This document shows positions 34,762 to 43,670 of a stretch of DNA of 64,000 nucleotides, piece after piece. Position numbers and translations under genes: made by a program. Numbering within the stretch: the first letter of the stretch is position 1; the number at the start of each line of letters is the position of its first letter. The notes beneath the pieces were generated by a model, which worked only from the letters and a program-made list of their open reading frames with translations, was not told where the DNA came from and ran no database searches. Origin of the DNA: Desulfovibrionaceae bacterium (GTDB lineage: Bacteria; Desulfobacterota; Desulfovibrionia; Desulfovibrionales; Desulfovibrionaceae). The stretch spans positions 16,737-80,736 of the forward strand of contig JAVHLG010000011.1 in assembly GCA_031082225.1 (NCBI GenBank), given 5' to 3'.

Positions 34762-35940
34762 CTACTTGGCGGCGCTTTGGCCCTGCATGCCGCGCAAAAG
34801 CTGGGGGCAGCGCCACAATTCCTGTTCCGTGGCCGTGCGTCCGGCCGGGACGAACACCGTGCCGTCCTGATAGTCCAGGGGCCCGGCGTACAGGTCCACG
34901 ATCCCGGCCCCGAGACCGGCCGCGAAGATGTCCACGGCCTTTTTGGCGGCCTCGGACAGCCCCGGACCGGGCAGAAAGCCCACCGGACTCGTGTCCGGAT
35001 TGTTCATGTCCGCGAAATCCGGGGACAGCCAGGCAAAGGCCGGTTTGTAGGTTCCGGCGGCCACCTCCCGGGCGATGATCAGAAACGGCGGGCCCCAGTT
35101 GAAATAGGGCACGCCCAGGCAGGCCTCGGGGGCCAGCTCGCAGGCCGGTTTGTAGACATAGGGCAGGGCATGCATGTCGGCCCCGGCCTTGCGCCGGGCC
35201 TCGGCCACGACCAGGGCCTCGGGGGCGTCCAGGCCGGAGATGACCACATCGAATCCCTGGTCGAAAAACGCCCCGGCCACCTGGTTGGGGTCGGCGGTCA
35301 CCCCGGGGATGTTGAACCAAAAGCCGATCCAGTTCACCTTGAAGACCAGATCCTCTGGCCTCTGGCCGCGCACGGCCGTCCAGGCGTAGCGCGCCCCGAG
35401 ATAGGCCGCGTTGGCCACGCGCCGCGTCTCGTCATTGACCAGCGGCCCCAGATAGCCGATTTTTCCCGTTTTCGTGGTCATGGCTGCGGCGAACCCGGCC
35501 ATCATCTTGCCGTATTCGATCTTTGCGAACAGGTTGCCCAGGTTTTTCGGGGCCTTGCCCGTGAGCACGTCGTCGCCGGAGACATGGATGAAGGTCATCT
35601 CCGGATGCCGCGCAGCGGCCTCCAGGATGCCGTCCCGCATGTCGTCGGAACCGGCGATGACCAGTCGCGCGCCCTTGGCCGCCATGTCGTCCACCGCCTG
35701 CGGGATGGTCAGACCGGGGCGGTCCGTGGGGTTGACGCTGTCCAGGTAGATCATCCTGGCCCCGGGCAATTTGGCCTCGACATACCGGCCGCCCTCGTAC
35801 TGGGCCTGGCTGTAGCCCTTGTCGTTGGCAGGCCCCACGAGGAGCAGGCCGAAAACCAGGGGCGTCTGCCCGGCGAACGTCGCGCAGGGAAAGGCGAGGC
35901 ACACGGCGAGAACCGACAGGAGCATACGTCTGTGCAGCAT
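34762..35940 (-). CDS. BMP/PnrA-type ABC transporter substrate-binding protein
   Basis: A 392-residue exported binding protein. The signal peptide is LLSVLAVCLAFPCATFA. The mature protein fits the BMP (basic membrane lipoprotein/PnrA) family of purine-nucleoside binding proteins: VFGLLLVGPANDKGYSQAQY, DDMAAKGARLVIAGSDDMRD, IHVSGDDVLTGKAPKNLGNL, GYLGPLVNDETRRVANAAYL. There is no lipobox, so it may be freely periplasmic. No permease or ATPase gene is nearby. The ligand is unknown; nucleosides are typical for the family. Confidence 0.9.
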   Translation of the reverse strand: MLHRRMLLSVLAVCLAFPCATFAGQTPLVFGLLLVGPANDKGYSQAQYEGGRYVEAKLPGARMIYLDSVNPTDRPGLTIPQAVDDMAAKGARLVIAGSDDMRDGILEAAARHPEMTFIHVSGDDVLTGKAPKNLGNLFAKIEYGKMMAGFAAAMTTKTGKIGYLGPLVNDETRRVANAAYLGARYAWTAVRGQRPEDLVFKVNWIGFWFNIPGVTADPNQVAGAFFDQGFDVVISGLDAPEALVVAEARRKAGADMHALPYVYKPACELAPEACLGVPYFNWGPPFLIIAREVAAGTYKPAFAWLSPDFADMNNPDTSPVGFLPGPGLSEAAKKAVDIFAAGLGAGIVDLYAGPLDYQDGTVFVPAGRTATEQELWRCPQLLRGMQGQSAAK

Positions 35941-36155
35941 GGAGCGTCCCCTTGCCTGGGCGATCCGTCTTTTTCGCCCCAGGCCTGTCATCGCATGTGG
36001 ATTGCGGCCAAAGGCCCGTGGCCACGGCGGGCGCGCCCGGCGGCTGCGCCATGCCCCCCGTGAGACTGGTCCCGCACAAGACGGGGCACGACGAAAAACG
36101 GACAGCCGCCGCCCCCTGCGGCGAAAGGAACGGCCATGCCGCCTCGCGGCCCAGG

Positions 36156-36614
36156 CTAGGCCATGGACGGATCAGCCTTGCGGCAATCGGGACACACGCC
36201 GTACAGATAGAGCTTGTGCCCGGTGAGCACGAACCCGTGACGCGCGGCCACCTCCTCCTGGAGCTTCTCGATGTCCGCGTCCACCACCTCCACGTTGCGT
36301 CCGCACCGCTCGCAAATCAGGTGGTCATGGTGGGTCTGCCCGTATTTGACCTCGTAGCGGACCACGCCGTCCCCGAACTCCACGCCCTTGGCCAGCCCTG
36401 AATCGGCCAAAAGCTTCACCGTCCGGTACACCGTGGCCTGCCCGATAAAAGGATTGGCCTCCTTCACCTTGCGGTAGAGCTCCTCAGCCGTCAGATGCCC
36501 CTCGGAGGCCAGGAACACATCAAGGATGTGCCGCCGCTGGGGGGTCATCTTGAGCCGTTTTTTGGCGACAAAGTCCGAAAAAACGGCAAGGGGGTCTTTG
36601 TTGTCTGCGATCAT
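36156..36614 (-). CDS. Fur family transcriptional regulator
   Basis: A 152-residue metal-responsive repressor. Winged helix: MTPQRRHILDVFLASEGHLT, AEELYRKVKEANPFIGQATV and YRTVKLLADSGLAKG. The metal-binding region is HHDHLICERCGRNVEV, with a second CxxC in CPDC near the end (structural zinc). It could be Fur, PerR or Zur; the sequence alone does not decide. ATG 36614 has GGGAG upstream. In the region upstream of the gene AAAAATAC and GTATTTTT (36684-36703) form a hairpin or operator-like palindrome. Confidence 0.92.
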   Translation of the reverse strand: MIADNKDPLAVFSDFVAKKRLKMTPQRRHILDVFLASEGHLTAEELYRKVKEANPFIGQATVYRTVKLLADSGLAKGVEFGDGVVRYEVKYGQTHHDHLICERCGRNVEVVDADIEKLQEEVAARHGFVLTGHKLYLYGVCPDCRKADPSMA

Positions 36615-36772
36615 GGACTCCCACCATGCAGAGGTTTCCCGTCCCGAACCGGAGCGGCCCATGCGTCCCCGTGTCGCTTCCCAAAAAATACGCCGGTATT
36701 TTTCAAGAAAAAAACAACTCTTTCAAAGTGTTCTCGTATACATTCGCATCTTCGGGTTTTCAGAACACGACA

Positions 36773-37306
36773 CTAGAACAGGGTCAGGCCGTGCACATCT
36801 TCCGGCGTGGCCGCATTGCGCTCAAGGGAAGACAGCACCTTGGCCTCCCACGTAAACATGTGCTCGACGACGACATGCAAAACCCTCGGCAACATCTGGG
36901 GAAACCGCTCGGCCGCCTTTTGGAATTTCTCCCTGGAAAGCACCAGGCACTCCACATCGCCCTTGGCCCGGATGGTATACAGGGATTTGACGTGGGTCAA
37001 AAGCGCCAGCCCTCCGAAGGCCCAGCCGCCGCCCGCCGTGCCCACCACCGCCGCCTGGCCGTGCTCCGGGGCGCGCAGGATCTCCACCCGGCCCATGGTG
37101 AGAAAGCGGCAGCAGTCGAACATCTCCCCCTGGACGCACAGCCGGTCCCCGTCGCGATAGGTCTCGCTGCCGCTCAGGTAGGCCAGCACCTTGAGCACAT
37201 CCAGGGACTGGCCGGTAAAAATCGGCATCTCCCGCAGGATATCCAGATGGGTGGTGAATCCGCAGGCTCCCTCACTTGCGTCCTGACGATCCGTGGACGA
37301 GTTCAT
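36773..37306 (-). CDS. Cyclic-nucleotide-binding domain protein beside an ABC exporter
   Basis: A 177-residue protein with one Crp-type cyclic-nucleotide-binding domain: LDILREMPIFTGQSLDVLKV, SGSETYRDGDRLCVQGEMFD, FLTMGRVEILR, GWAFGGLALL. There is no HTH, so it is not a Crp transcription factor. The phosphate-binding cassette is degenerate (canonical 'GE.A....R' is not clear), so nucleotide binding is doubtful. Its start overlaps the 3' end of the ABC exporter gene by 35 bases, so the two are coupled and it probably modulates the transporter. This pairing is an inference from gene order. Confidence 0.8.
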   Translation of the reverse strand: MNSSTDRQDASEGACGFTTHLDILREMPIFTGQSLDVLKVLAYLSGSETYRDGDRLCVQGEMFDCCRFLTMGRVEILRAPEHGQAAVVGTAGGGWAFGGLALLTHVKSLYTIRAKGDVECLVLSREKFQKAAERFPQMLPRVLHVVVEHMFTWEAKVLSSLERNAATPEDVHGLTLF

Positions 37307-39812
37307 AGAGCATCCCCTTTTTGTCCATGAGTTCGTTGTAGGAGGCGCATTCCACAATGCGGCCGGCCTTCATCACCGCCACCTTGTCGAAGCCCTTGAT
37401 GGTGTCCAGGCGATGCACCACGGAGATGACCGTGCTTTTGCCCTTCCACTTGGATTCCAGAAGGTTCTGGATGCGGGTCTGGGAGGCGTTGTCCAGGGCC
37501 GCCGTGGCCTCGTCCAGGATGAGGATGGGCGGCTCCTTGAGAAAGGCCCGGGACAGGGCCACTTTCGAGCGCTGGCCCCCGGAGAGGCGGTCGCCCGAGG
37601 AGCCCACGTGGAAATCCAGGCCCAGTTCCACGATGCGCTCCAGCATGTCCTCCTGGATGAGCAGACTGATGATGGACTTGTTGATCTGGTCCAGGGCCTT
37701 GGGGCTGTCGGTGCGGATGCGGCCGAAGAGGATGTTGTCCATGATGGTCTGGGAATGGATGTAGTCCTCGCGGCGGTAAAACGTCACGGCCTCGGGATCG
37801 TTTTTCCCGGTCCTCTCCATGAACAGCGCCCGGCCCTGGAGTAAAAGCTCCTCGGAAAGCCTGGACAGGCCCACGATCTTGTGGCGTCCCGGGGTGAAGC
37901 GCAGGGCCAGGGTCAAAAGCAGGCGCTCCTCGTCGGCGCTGATCTCATGGATCTTGACCCGCTGCAGGTGGGTCGTCAGATCGGAATAGGCCGCGAATTC
38001 GTCGGCGCTGACCGGGGACTGCTCGAAGAAACTGGCGTCCGGGGAGGGCACGTTTTTCAAGATGTCCACGGTCTGGGCCGCCAGTTCCCGCCCAAGCTGC
38101 ACTAAAAGCTGCCGCAGTCCGGCCTCGCGCAAAAATTCCAGGAAGGCCGGATTGCCGGCCAGGTTCTCGGGCTGGTATTCGTCGCGGTTGGGGTTGCCGA
38201 ACAGGATGTTGGCCGAAACCGGGCTGTAGTAGAGGTATTTATCGACGTCGAAGAACTCCACGATGTTCTTGAGCGTCTCCCCCTGCTCCTGGTAATAATT
38301 CTCCCGGATGTGGATGATCTTCTTGACCAGGTTCTCCTTGCGTCCCTTCTTGAAGACCGTGTTCAGGCCGAACCTGAGCACGTCCTGGAAAAGCCCCACC
38401 TGCTGGATGGCCTCGATGATGCGGTCCAGGCTCGGCAGCCCCTCCTCCCCTTCGATCCCGTGGGCCTCGCGCCGGGCGTTGATGGAATACAGCAGGTTGT
38501 CGCGGATGGTGCCCTCGAAGATGAAGGGATGCTGGGCCACCACGCCCATGTTGTCGGCGATGTCGCTTTTTGGGGTGGCGTCGACGTCGTAGCCGGACAG
38601 GATGGCCCGCCCGGAGGAATACTTGTTGATCTGACAGATGCACAGGGCCAGGGTGGATTTGCCCGAGCCGGAATACCCCACCAGGGCCACCTGCTCCCCG
38701 GGTTTAATGTCCATGGACACGCCCTTGAGCAGCTGGATGCCGCCGGGGACCTCCATGACCAGATCCTGCACGGCCACGCTGCCGTCCAGGGTCAGGGGCG
38801 GGCGCGGGGCCTCGGGCAGAAGGGGAAACTCGGCCTCGCCTTCGAAATATTCCATGATCCGGCCGTAGCTGACCGTGGCGTCCTGCCAGACCTGGTAGAA
38901 ATCCATCAACTCCTTCCAGGGGTCGTAGAGCTTTTCGTTGGCCGACAAAAAGGCCACCAGCGCGCCCAGGTCGAACCGGCCGTTGATGGCCAGGTAGCCG
39001 CCCACCAAAAAGAGCACGAAGGGCCCCAGGCTCTGGAAGAAGTTGTTGGAGACCTTGATGGCGTACTTGTACAGGTTCCACACCACCCGCACCTGGGACA
39101 GCTTGTCCACGTAGCCGGCGAAACGCCGGTTCTCCAGGTTGAAGCTGGCGTTGGAATGCACCTCGTGGATGCCCGAGATGGTCTCGCCGATCATGGTGGA
39201 CAGCTTGCGGCCCGTGTCCACCCGTTCCTTGTTGGCGGCGTTGGCCCGTTTTTGCAAAAAAGGGATGACCACGATGGCCACGGGATACAAAGCCATGCTG
39301 ATGGCGGCCATGAGCGGATTTAAATAGAACAGGTAGGTGGCGAAGGCCAGAAGCGTCAGGACGTTGGTCACCGGGACGGCCACGGCCTGCCCCACGAACT
39401 CGCCCGTGTTGGCCACCTCGGAAACCAGGGACTGGACCACCATGCCCGGCGAGGCCTTGCGGAAAAAGGGCATGGGCAGGGTCAGGATGTGGGCGTAGAG
39501 TTTTTTGCGCAGATCCGCCAGGGACTGCTGCCCGATGTAGGTCTGCAGGGTGTTGATGACCAGCTTGAGCCCCGAGGCGGTCACCACGGCGGCCAGGTAA
39601 TAGCCGCAATACATGAAAAGCAGATTGAGCTTTTGCAGGCCGATGGCCTGGTTGATGATCAGTTTCTGCATCTCCAGGGGCAGAACCCGGGCCCCGACGG
39701 TGACCACGATGACCACCAAAAGGATGCCCTGCAATTTCAAATTGCTGGTCCATACCCAGGAAAAAAGCGAACGCCGTGTGATGAGCGCAGGAATGTCCGG
39801 GGGGAATTTCAT
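37272..39812 (-). CDS. ABC exporter with expanded nucleotide-binding domain
   Basis: An 846-residue half-type ABC exporter. The transmembrane domain is at about 20-320 (LQGILLVVIVVTVGARVLPL, FATYLFYLNPLMAAISMALY). The NBD begins near 355, with Walker A GYSGSGKST near 385, Q-loop VVAQHPFIFEGTIRDNLLYS near 425, signature LSGGQRSKVALSRAF near 740, Walker B ILILDEATAALD and the H-loop VVHRLD. Exporters usually have about 90 residues between Q-loop and signature; here there are more than 300. The extra part carries two further Q-loop-like phrases, SANILFGNPNRDEY (near 530) and TIMDNILFGRIRTD (near 690), so the helical subdomain looks triplicated. The substrate is unknown. It overlaps the cyclic-nucleotide-domain gene. 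Confidence 0.9.
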   Translation of the reverse strand: MKFPPDIPALITRRSLFSWVWTSNLKLQGILLVVIVVTVGARVLPLEMQKLIINQAIGLQKLNLLFMYCGYYLAAVVTASGLKLVINTLQTYIGQQSLADLRKKLYAHILTLPMPFFRKASPGMVVQSLVSEVANTGEFVGQAVAVPVTNVLTLLAFATYLFYLNPLMAAISMALYPVAIVVIPFLQKRANAANKERVDTGRKLSTMIGETISGIHEVHSNASFNLENRRFAGYVDKLSQVRVVWNLYKYAIKVSNNFFQSLGPFVLFLVGGYLAINGRFDLGALVAFLSANEKLYDPWKELMDFYQVWQDATVSYGRIMEYFEGEAEFPLLPEAPRPPLTLDGSVAVQDLVMEVPGGIQLLKGVSMDIKPGEQVALVGYSGSGKSTLALCICQINKYSSGRAILSGYDVDATPKSDIADNMGVVAQHPFIFEGTIRDNLLYSINARREAHGIEGEEGLPSLDRIIEAIQQVGLFQDVLRFGLNTVFKKGRKENLVKKIIHIRENYYQEQGETLKNIVEFFDVDKYLYYSPVSANILFGNPNRDEYQPENLAGNPAFLEFLREAGLRQLLVQLGRELAAQTVDILKNVPSPDASFFEQSPVSADEFAAYSDLTTHLQRVKIHEISADEERLLLTLALRFTPGRHKIVGLSRLSEELLLQGRALFMERTGKNDPEAVTFYRREDYIHSQTIMDNILFGRIRTDSPKALDQINKSIISLLIQEDMLERIVELGLDFHVGSSGDRLSGGQRSKVALSRAFLKEPPILILDEATAALDNASQTRIQNLLESKWKGKSTVISVVHRLDTIKGFDKVAVMKAGRIVECASYNELMDKKGMLYELVHGSSGRK

Positions 39813-39927
39813 GATCTGGTTCCGGATACGGGGTTGACGATGTCCCCTTGTGCCTTCGTTTTGCAAGAAAAGCAACGCAACAGCGCCATTTCCCCCAAGA
39901 AACGCCCTGGCGGCGACGCCCTGCGGA

Positions 39928-40854
39928 TCAGGGCTTCCCGATCAGGGAGCGCACCACATCGGCCAGCCTGCCGAACTCCGGCTTGGAGATCTGGGCGTCG
40001 GCCCCGACGGTCCGGCCCTTGTGGCGCAAATCGTCCGTGATCAGCGACGAGAACAGGACCACCGGAAGGTGGGCGAGCCTCGGATCCTCCTTGATGCGCC
40101 GGGTGAGGGTATAGCCGTCGAGCAGGGGCATCTCAATGTCCGTGACCACCACGTCGGGAAGACCCGGCCGCCCCGCATCAGGCGCGGCCGCCTGGTCCGC
40201 CGCCAGTTCGCGCAGGACCGTCAGGGCCTCTTCGCCGTTGCCGGTCAGGACCACCCGGATGTCGGCCTCGGCCAGCCGGGCCGAGACCATCTGGCGCATG
40301 ACCGCCGAATCCTCGGCCAGAAGCACCGTGATGGTCCGCCCGGTGGGTCGTTCGCTCACGACGTCGCCGTCCGGGACCGGATCCAGGTCGAAGAGGATCC
40401 GCTCCAGATCGAGCAACTGGACGAAGCGGCCGTCAATGCAGGTCAGCCCGGTCACGCAGTCTGCGATCAGGCGGTGGGGGGTCTCCACGCTCTTCCACCC
40501 CACCCGGTGGATCTGGGTCACCCCCGAGGCCAGAAACCCCGTGGTGCGCAGGTTGAACCGGGTCACCAAAACCACCTCTCCCGGGGCGGCCGCCCGCCTG
40601 ATGCCCAGCCATGTGGCCAGATCGAGCACCGGCAGGACCATCTCCCGCAAGGGGATGGTTCCCAGAAAGCAAGGATGCGGGGCCGAAGACAAGGGAGCCA
40701 GACCTGGATTTTCGATGATTTCCAAAACCTTGGCCACATTGACCCCGAAGGCCAGCGGCCGGGTTTCCCCTTGGCCCATATCCTCCAGCACGTGAAACTC
40801 GACGATCTCCAGCTCGTTGGTGCCGGATTCCAAGAGAATGTCGGCGTGGTCCAT
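39928..40854 (-). CDS. cheV: Chemotaxis protein CheV
   Basis: A 308-residue CheW-receiver fusion. The CheW-like part (about 10-165) has ELEIVEFHVLEDMG, FGVNVAKVLEIIENPGLAPL and IPLREMVLPVLDLATWLG; the receiver (about 180-308) has TVLLAEDSAVMRQM, the phospho-acceptor Asp in VVVTDIEMPLLDG and Lys in AQISKPEF. CheV couples receptors to CheA and adapts through phosphorylation. It is distant from the cheA operon at 12771-18183 and alone. AAAGGGAT precedes the ATG. Confidence 0.95.
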   Translation of the reverse strand: MDHADILLESGTNELEIVEFHVLEDMGQGETRPLAFGVNVAKVLEIIENPGLAPLSSAPHPCFLGTIPLREMVLPVLDLATWLGIRRAAAPGEVVLVTRFNLRTTGFLASGVTQIHRVGWKSVETPHRLIADCVTGLTCIDGRFVQLLDLERILFDLDPVPDGDVVSERPTGRTITVLLAEDSAVMRQMVSARLAEADIRVVLTGNGEEALTVLRELAADQAAAPDAGRPGLPDVVVTDIEMPLLDGYTLTRRIKEDPRLAHLPVVLFSSLITDDLRHKGRTVGADAQISKPEFGRLADVVRSLIGKP

Positions 40855-41118
40855 GGATCCCTTTCCGGCTTGTCCGCAGACGACGGTCAGCGGGGGGTTG
40901 CGGGGCTTCGCACAAGACCCGGGCGCAAACCGCGCGACGACGCCCGATGGCGGCCGCCCTGTGGCTGGCGAGGGCCGATCCATGGTTTTCTATGCCAGCA
41001 CAAGGGGTTTTGTAAATCGACAGGCCGAAAGTGGAGCGGTTGCCCTTTCTTTTTTTCTTGGTTACAAGCATCATTGCATTTTCCAGCTACTGCAGACGCA
41101 TGATGTACCGGCCACGAC

Positions 41119-42024
41119 ATGCCCATATTCGGATACCAACTCTTCGTCTTTCGACGCGGCAGGGGCGCCAGACGGCTTTTCACCGTCCGGGCCTGGATGG
41201 TCGTCGCCCCCTTGGCGATCCTGGCCGTGCTGGCGGGCGTCAACGCCGTCCTGTGGCGCTATTATGCAGGATATGGGCGGCTGGAGCGCCTGTCCGGGGA
41301 GAACCTCGCCGTCCTGGCCGACCAGAAGTCCGAATCCCTGCGCCTCAAGGCGCGCCTGGAACGCGTGGAGTCCGAGGTCGCCCGCATCGCCGCCTTCAAT
41401 GAAAAACTCGGGGTCATGGTCGATTTCGATCCGGCCGGGGACGCCTCGCACCTGGGCATGGGCGCTCCGGGCCCCGAACTGACCGCGACCTCGGGGATGT
41501 ATTTCCTGCGTCAGGGGGCGTTGACGCGCAAGATGAACGAATTTCTGGATTACCTTGGCCAGGAGATCGCCCTGCAAGAGGTCTTGCAGCAGCACTTGCG
41601 CTATTCCCTGCGGGAAAAAAAGCTCGAATTCGACGCCCGACCCTCCCTGTGGCCCATGAAAGGCTACATAACCTCGGTCTTCGGCCCCAGACGCTCCCCC
41701 TTCGGCAGGCGGGCCGATTTCCACAACGGCGTGGACATCAAGGCCCCCTACGGCACGCCGGTTTATGCCCCCGGCGCGGGGCGCGTCTCGGACGTGGACT
41801 ACCAAAGCGGCTACGGACTGCGGGTGGTCATCGTACACGACTACGGCATAAGCACCCTCTACGGCCACCTCAAGTCGGCGGCGGTCTCCCCCGGCCAGGA
41901 GGTCAAACGCGGCCAGCTCATCGCCCACTCCGGCAACTCCGGGCGCACCACGGGCACCCACCTGCATTACGAGGTGCTGGTCAACGGAACCCCGGTCAAC
42001 CCCATGCGGTTCATGCTCGATTGA
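41119..42024 (+). CDS. M23 family peptidoglycan metallopeptidase
   Basis: A 301-residue inner-membrane-anchored protein: one N-terminal transmembrane segment (WMVVAPLAILAVLAGVNAVL), a periplasmic coiled coil (about 50-95), then the LytM/M23 domain at about 180-300. Zinc ligands are visible in FHNGVDIKAPYGTP and in the HLHYEVLVNG motif, with GPRRSPFGRRADFHNG preceding. Intact ligands suggest an active cell-wall endopeptidase. It is followed by a LysM lipoprotein in the same direction, consistent with cell-wall work. Confidence 0.93.
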   Translation: MPIFGYQLFVFRRGRGARRLFTVRAWMVVAPLAILAVLAGVNAVLWRYYAGYGRLERLSGENLAVLADQKSESLRLKARLERVESEVARIAAFNEKLGVMVDFDPAGDASHLGMGAPGPELTATSGMYFLRQGALTRKMNEFLDYLGQEIALQEVLQQHLRYSLREKKLEFDARPSLWPMKGYITSVFGPRRSPFGRRADFHNGVDIKAPYGTPVYAPGAGRVSDVDYQSGYGLRVVIVHDYGISTLYGHLKSAAVSPGQEVKRGQLIAHSGNSGRTTGTHLHYEVLVNGTPVNPMRFMLD

Positions 42025-42172
42025 GCCCTGTCGGCTGGCGTCCCCGGACTTTACGCCACCCGGCGCGGGGTGTTAACGCTGACAAAACGTCGCACCTGAC
42101 GCGCCGGACGCTAAAGACGCGTCACGCCGTCGCCGCACAACGACACCGCCGAACCCTACGGAAGACACCTAC

Positions 42173-42793
42173 ATGCCGAAAAACCCCGCACGTCTCCTGC
42201 TCGGCCTCCTGGCCGCCCTGGTTCTTTCCGGGACAGGATGCTCCAACTATTCCGATTACAAATCGAACATGACCTACGTCAACGCGGAGATCCTGGCCCA
42301 AGAGGAGACCCTGGCCCTGGAGCAGCTCCACACGGCCCGGGCCGACTACGAAAGGGCCCTGGCCGCCGGTTCCGCGTCCGCCGACGCCGGTGCGGAGAAA
42401 ACCTTCCTTGATGCCCGCGAGAAATACCTGGTCATCAAAAAGGAACAGGCCCTGCGCGCCGGACGCCCCCTCTCCGCCAAGGACATTGCCGACGACCCGG
42501 AACTGGCCATCCCCGGACAACCCGGCGGGGCCGCAAAAAAACCGGACGAAGCCCCTGCCGACGCGCCCACTCCCGCTACGGACGCCGATGTCGGCGCCCA
42601 GGCCCCCGGACCGGCGGGCGCCGCGCCCGCGCCGACCCAGGCCGAAACGACCTATGCCGTGCAGCCGGGGGACACCCTGGGGGCCATCGCCAAACGGCAC
42701 AACGTGGACGTGGCCGCCCTGGCCGCGCACAACGCCCTGGCCAGCCTAAACAAGATCGTCCCGGGGCAGGTTCTCAAGATTCCGCATCCGTGA
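42173..42793 (+). CDS. LysM-domain lipoprotein
   Basis: A 206-residue lipoprotein: signal sequence LLLGLLAALVLSGTGC with Cys23 as the likely lipidated residue, a helical region (ILAQEETLALEQLHTARADY), an Ala/Pro-rich linker (about 110-158) and one C-terminal LysM module (TYAVQPGDTLGAIAKRHN to GQVLKIP) that binds peptidoglycan glycan. It lies 148 bases after the M23 peptidase and probably works with it at the envelope. Confidence 0.9.
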   Translation: MPKNPARLLLGLLAALVLSGTGCSNYSDYKSNMTYVNAEILAQEETLALEQLHTARADYERALAAGSASADAGAEKTFLDAREKYLVIKKEQALRAGRPLSAKDIADDPELAIPGQPGGAAKKPDEAPADAPTPATDADVGAQAPGPAGAAPAPTQAETTYAVQPGDTLGAIAKRHNVDVAALAAHNALASLNKIVPGQVLKIPHP

Positions 42794-42964
42794 CGGCCGC
42801 CGCCTCCTTCCGACCCCGGCCGTACGGCGGACGATAGCCGCCCGCCCCCCCGGATCTCCGCCCTGTCCCGGCAGCCGCCGCCTGCCCGGGCGAACCGGCT
42901 TGCCCCCGCCCCGGCTTCGGGCTACTTTCGCCCTGTTCGTCAACCCGCAACAGGAGTCGCCCCC

Positions 42965-43576
42965 ATGAACGTGCTCGTCGTGTATTATTCCCTCTACGGA
43001 CACGTCAGCGCCCTGGCCCAGGCCGCGGCCGAAGGCGTAGCCGAGGTTCCCGGAGCCGTGGCCGCACTGCGCCGCGTACCAGAAACCCTGACCGCCGAGG
43101 TCCTCGAAAAGATGGGGGCCGCAGAGGCGCAGGAGTCGTTGCGCGTGGTGCCCGTGTGCGACATTGACGAACTCGCGACCGCCGACGCCATCCTCTTCGG
43201 CACCCCCACCCGCTTCGGCAACATGTGCGGCCAGATGCGCCAGTTCCTGGACGCCACCGGCGGCCTGTGGGCCAAAGGGGCCCTCGTGGGCAAGCCCGGC
43301 GGGGTGTTCTGCGCAACCGCCACCCAGCACGGCGGGCAGGAGACCACCCTCATCAGCTTCATCCACACCCTTCTGCACCACGGCATGGTCGTGGTCGGCC
43401 TGCCCTATTCCTTTTCCGGACAGACCCGGGTGGACGAAATCACCGGCGGCTCCCCCTACGGGGCCAGCACCATCGCCGGACCCGACGGCAGCCGCCGACC
43501 CTCGGAAAACGAATTGGCCGCCGCCCGCTTCCAGGGACGCCATCTGGCCGCCATCGCGGCCAAACTGACGGCCTAA
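42965..43576 (+). CDS. wrbA: NAD(P)H:quinone oxidoreductase, WrbA type
   Basis: A 203-residue flavodoxin-fold protein that reduces quinones by two electrons with FMN. Seen: the FMN phosphate loop [20 protein letters not shown], the ring-contact stretch [19 protein letters not shown], and [20 protein letters not shown], then [20 protein letters not shown]. Length and motifs match WrbA. It helps avoid semiquinone and superoxide formation in anaerobes meeting oxygen. GGAG precedes the ATG. Transcribed singly, 94 bases before trmFO. Confidence 0.95.
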   Translation: MNVLVVYYSLYGHVSALAQAAAEGVAEVPGAVAALRRVPETLTAEVLEKMGAAEAQESLRVVPVCDIDELATADAILFGTPTRFGNMCGQMRQFLDATGGLWAKGALVGKPGGVFCATATQHGGQETTLISFIHTLLHHGMVVVGLPYSFSGQTRVDEITGGSPYGASTIAGPDGSRRPSENELAAARFQGRHLAAIAAKLTA

Positions 43577-43670
43577 CCCCCTCCGGCCGGGACGCTCCGG
43601 CATATGCGGTCCGGCCGCCGGGCCAGCACCCAAATCCCCGCCCCCTCCAGGCGGACAGGGAGGTTATTTC

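Noticed and set aside
33899..35320. Fusion of the acyltransferase with a longer upstream frame
   Set aside because: The upstream part is an out-of-phase reading of the BMP-type gene; the ribosome site and family start support 34621.
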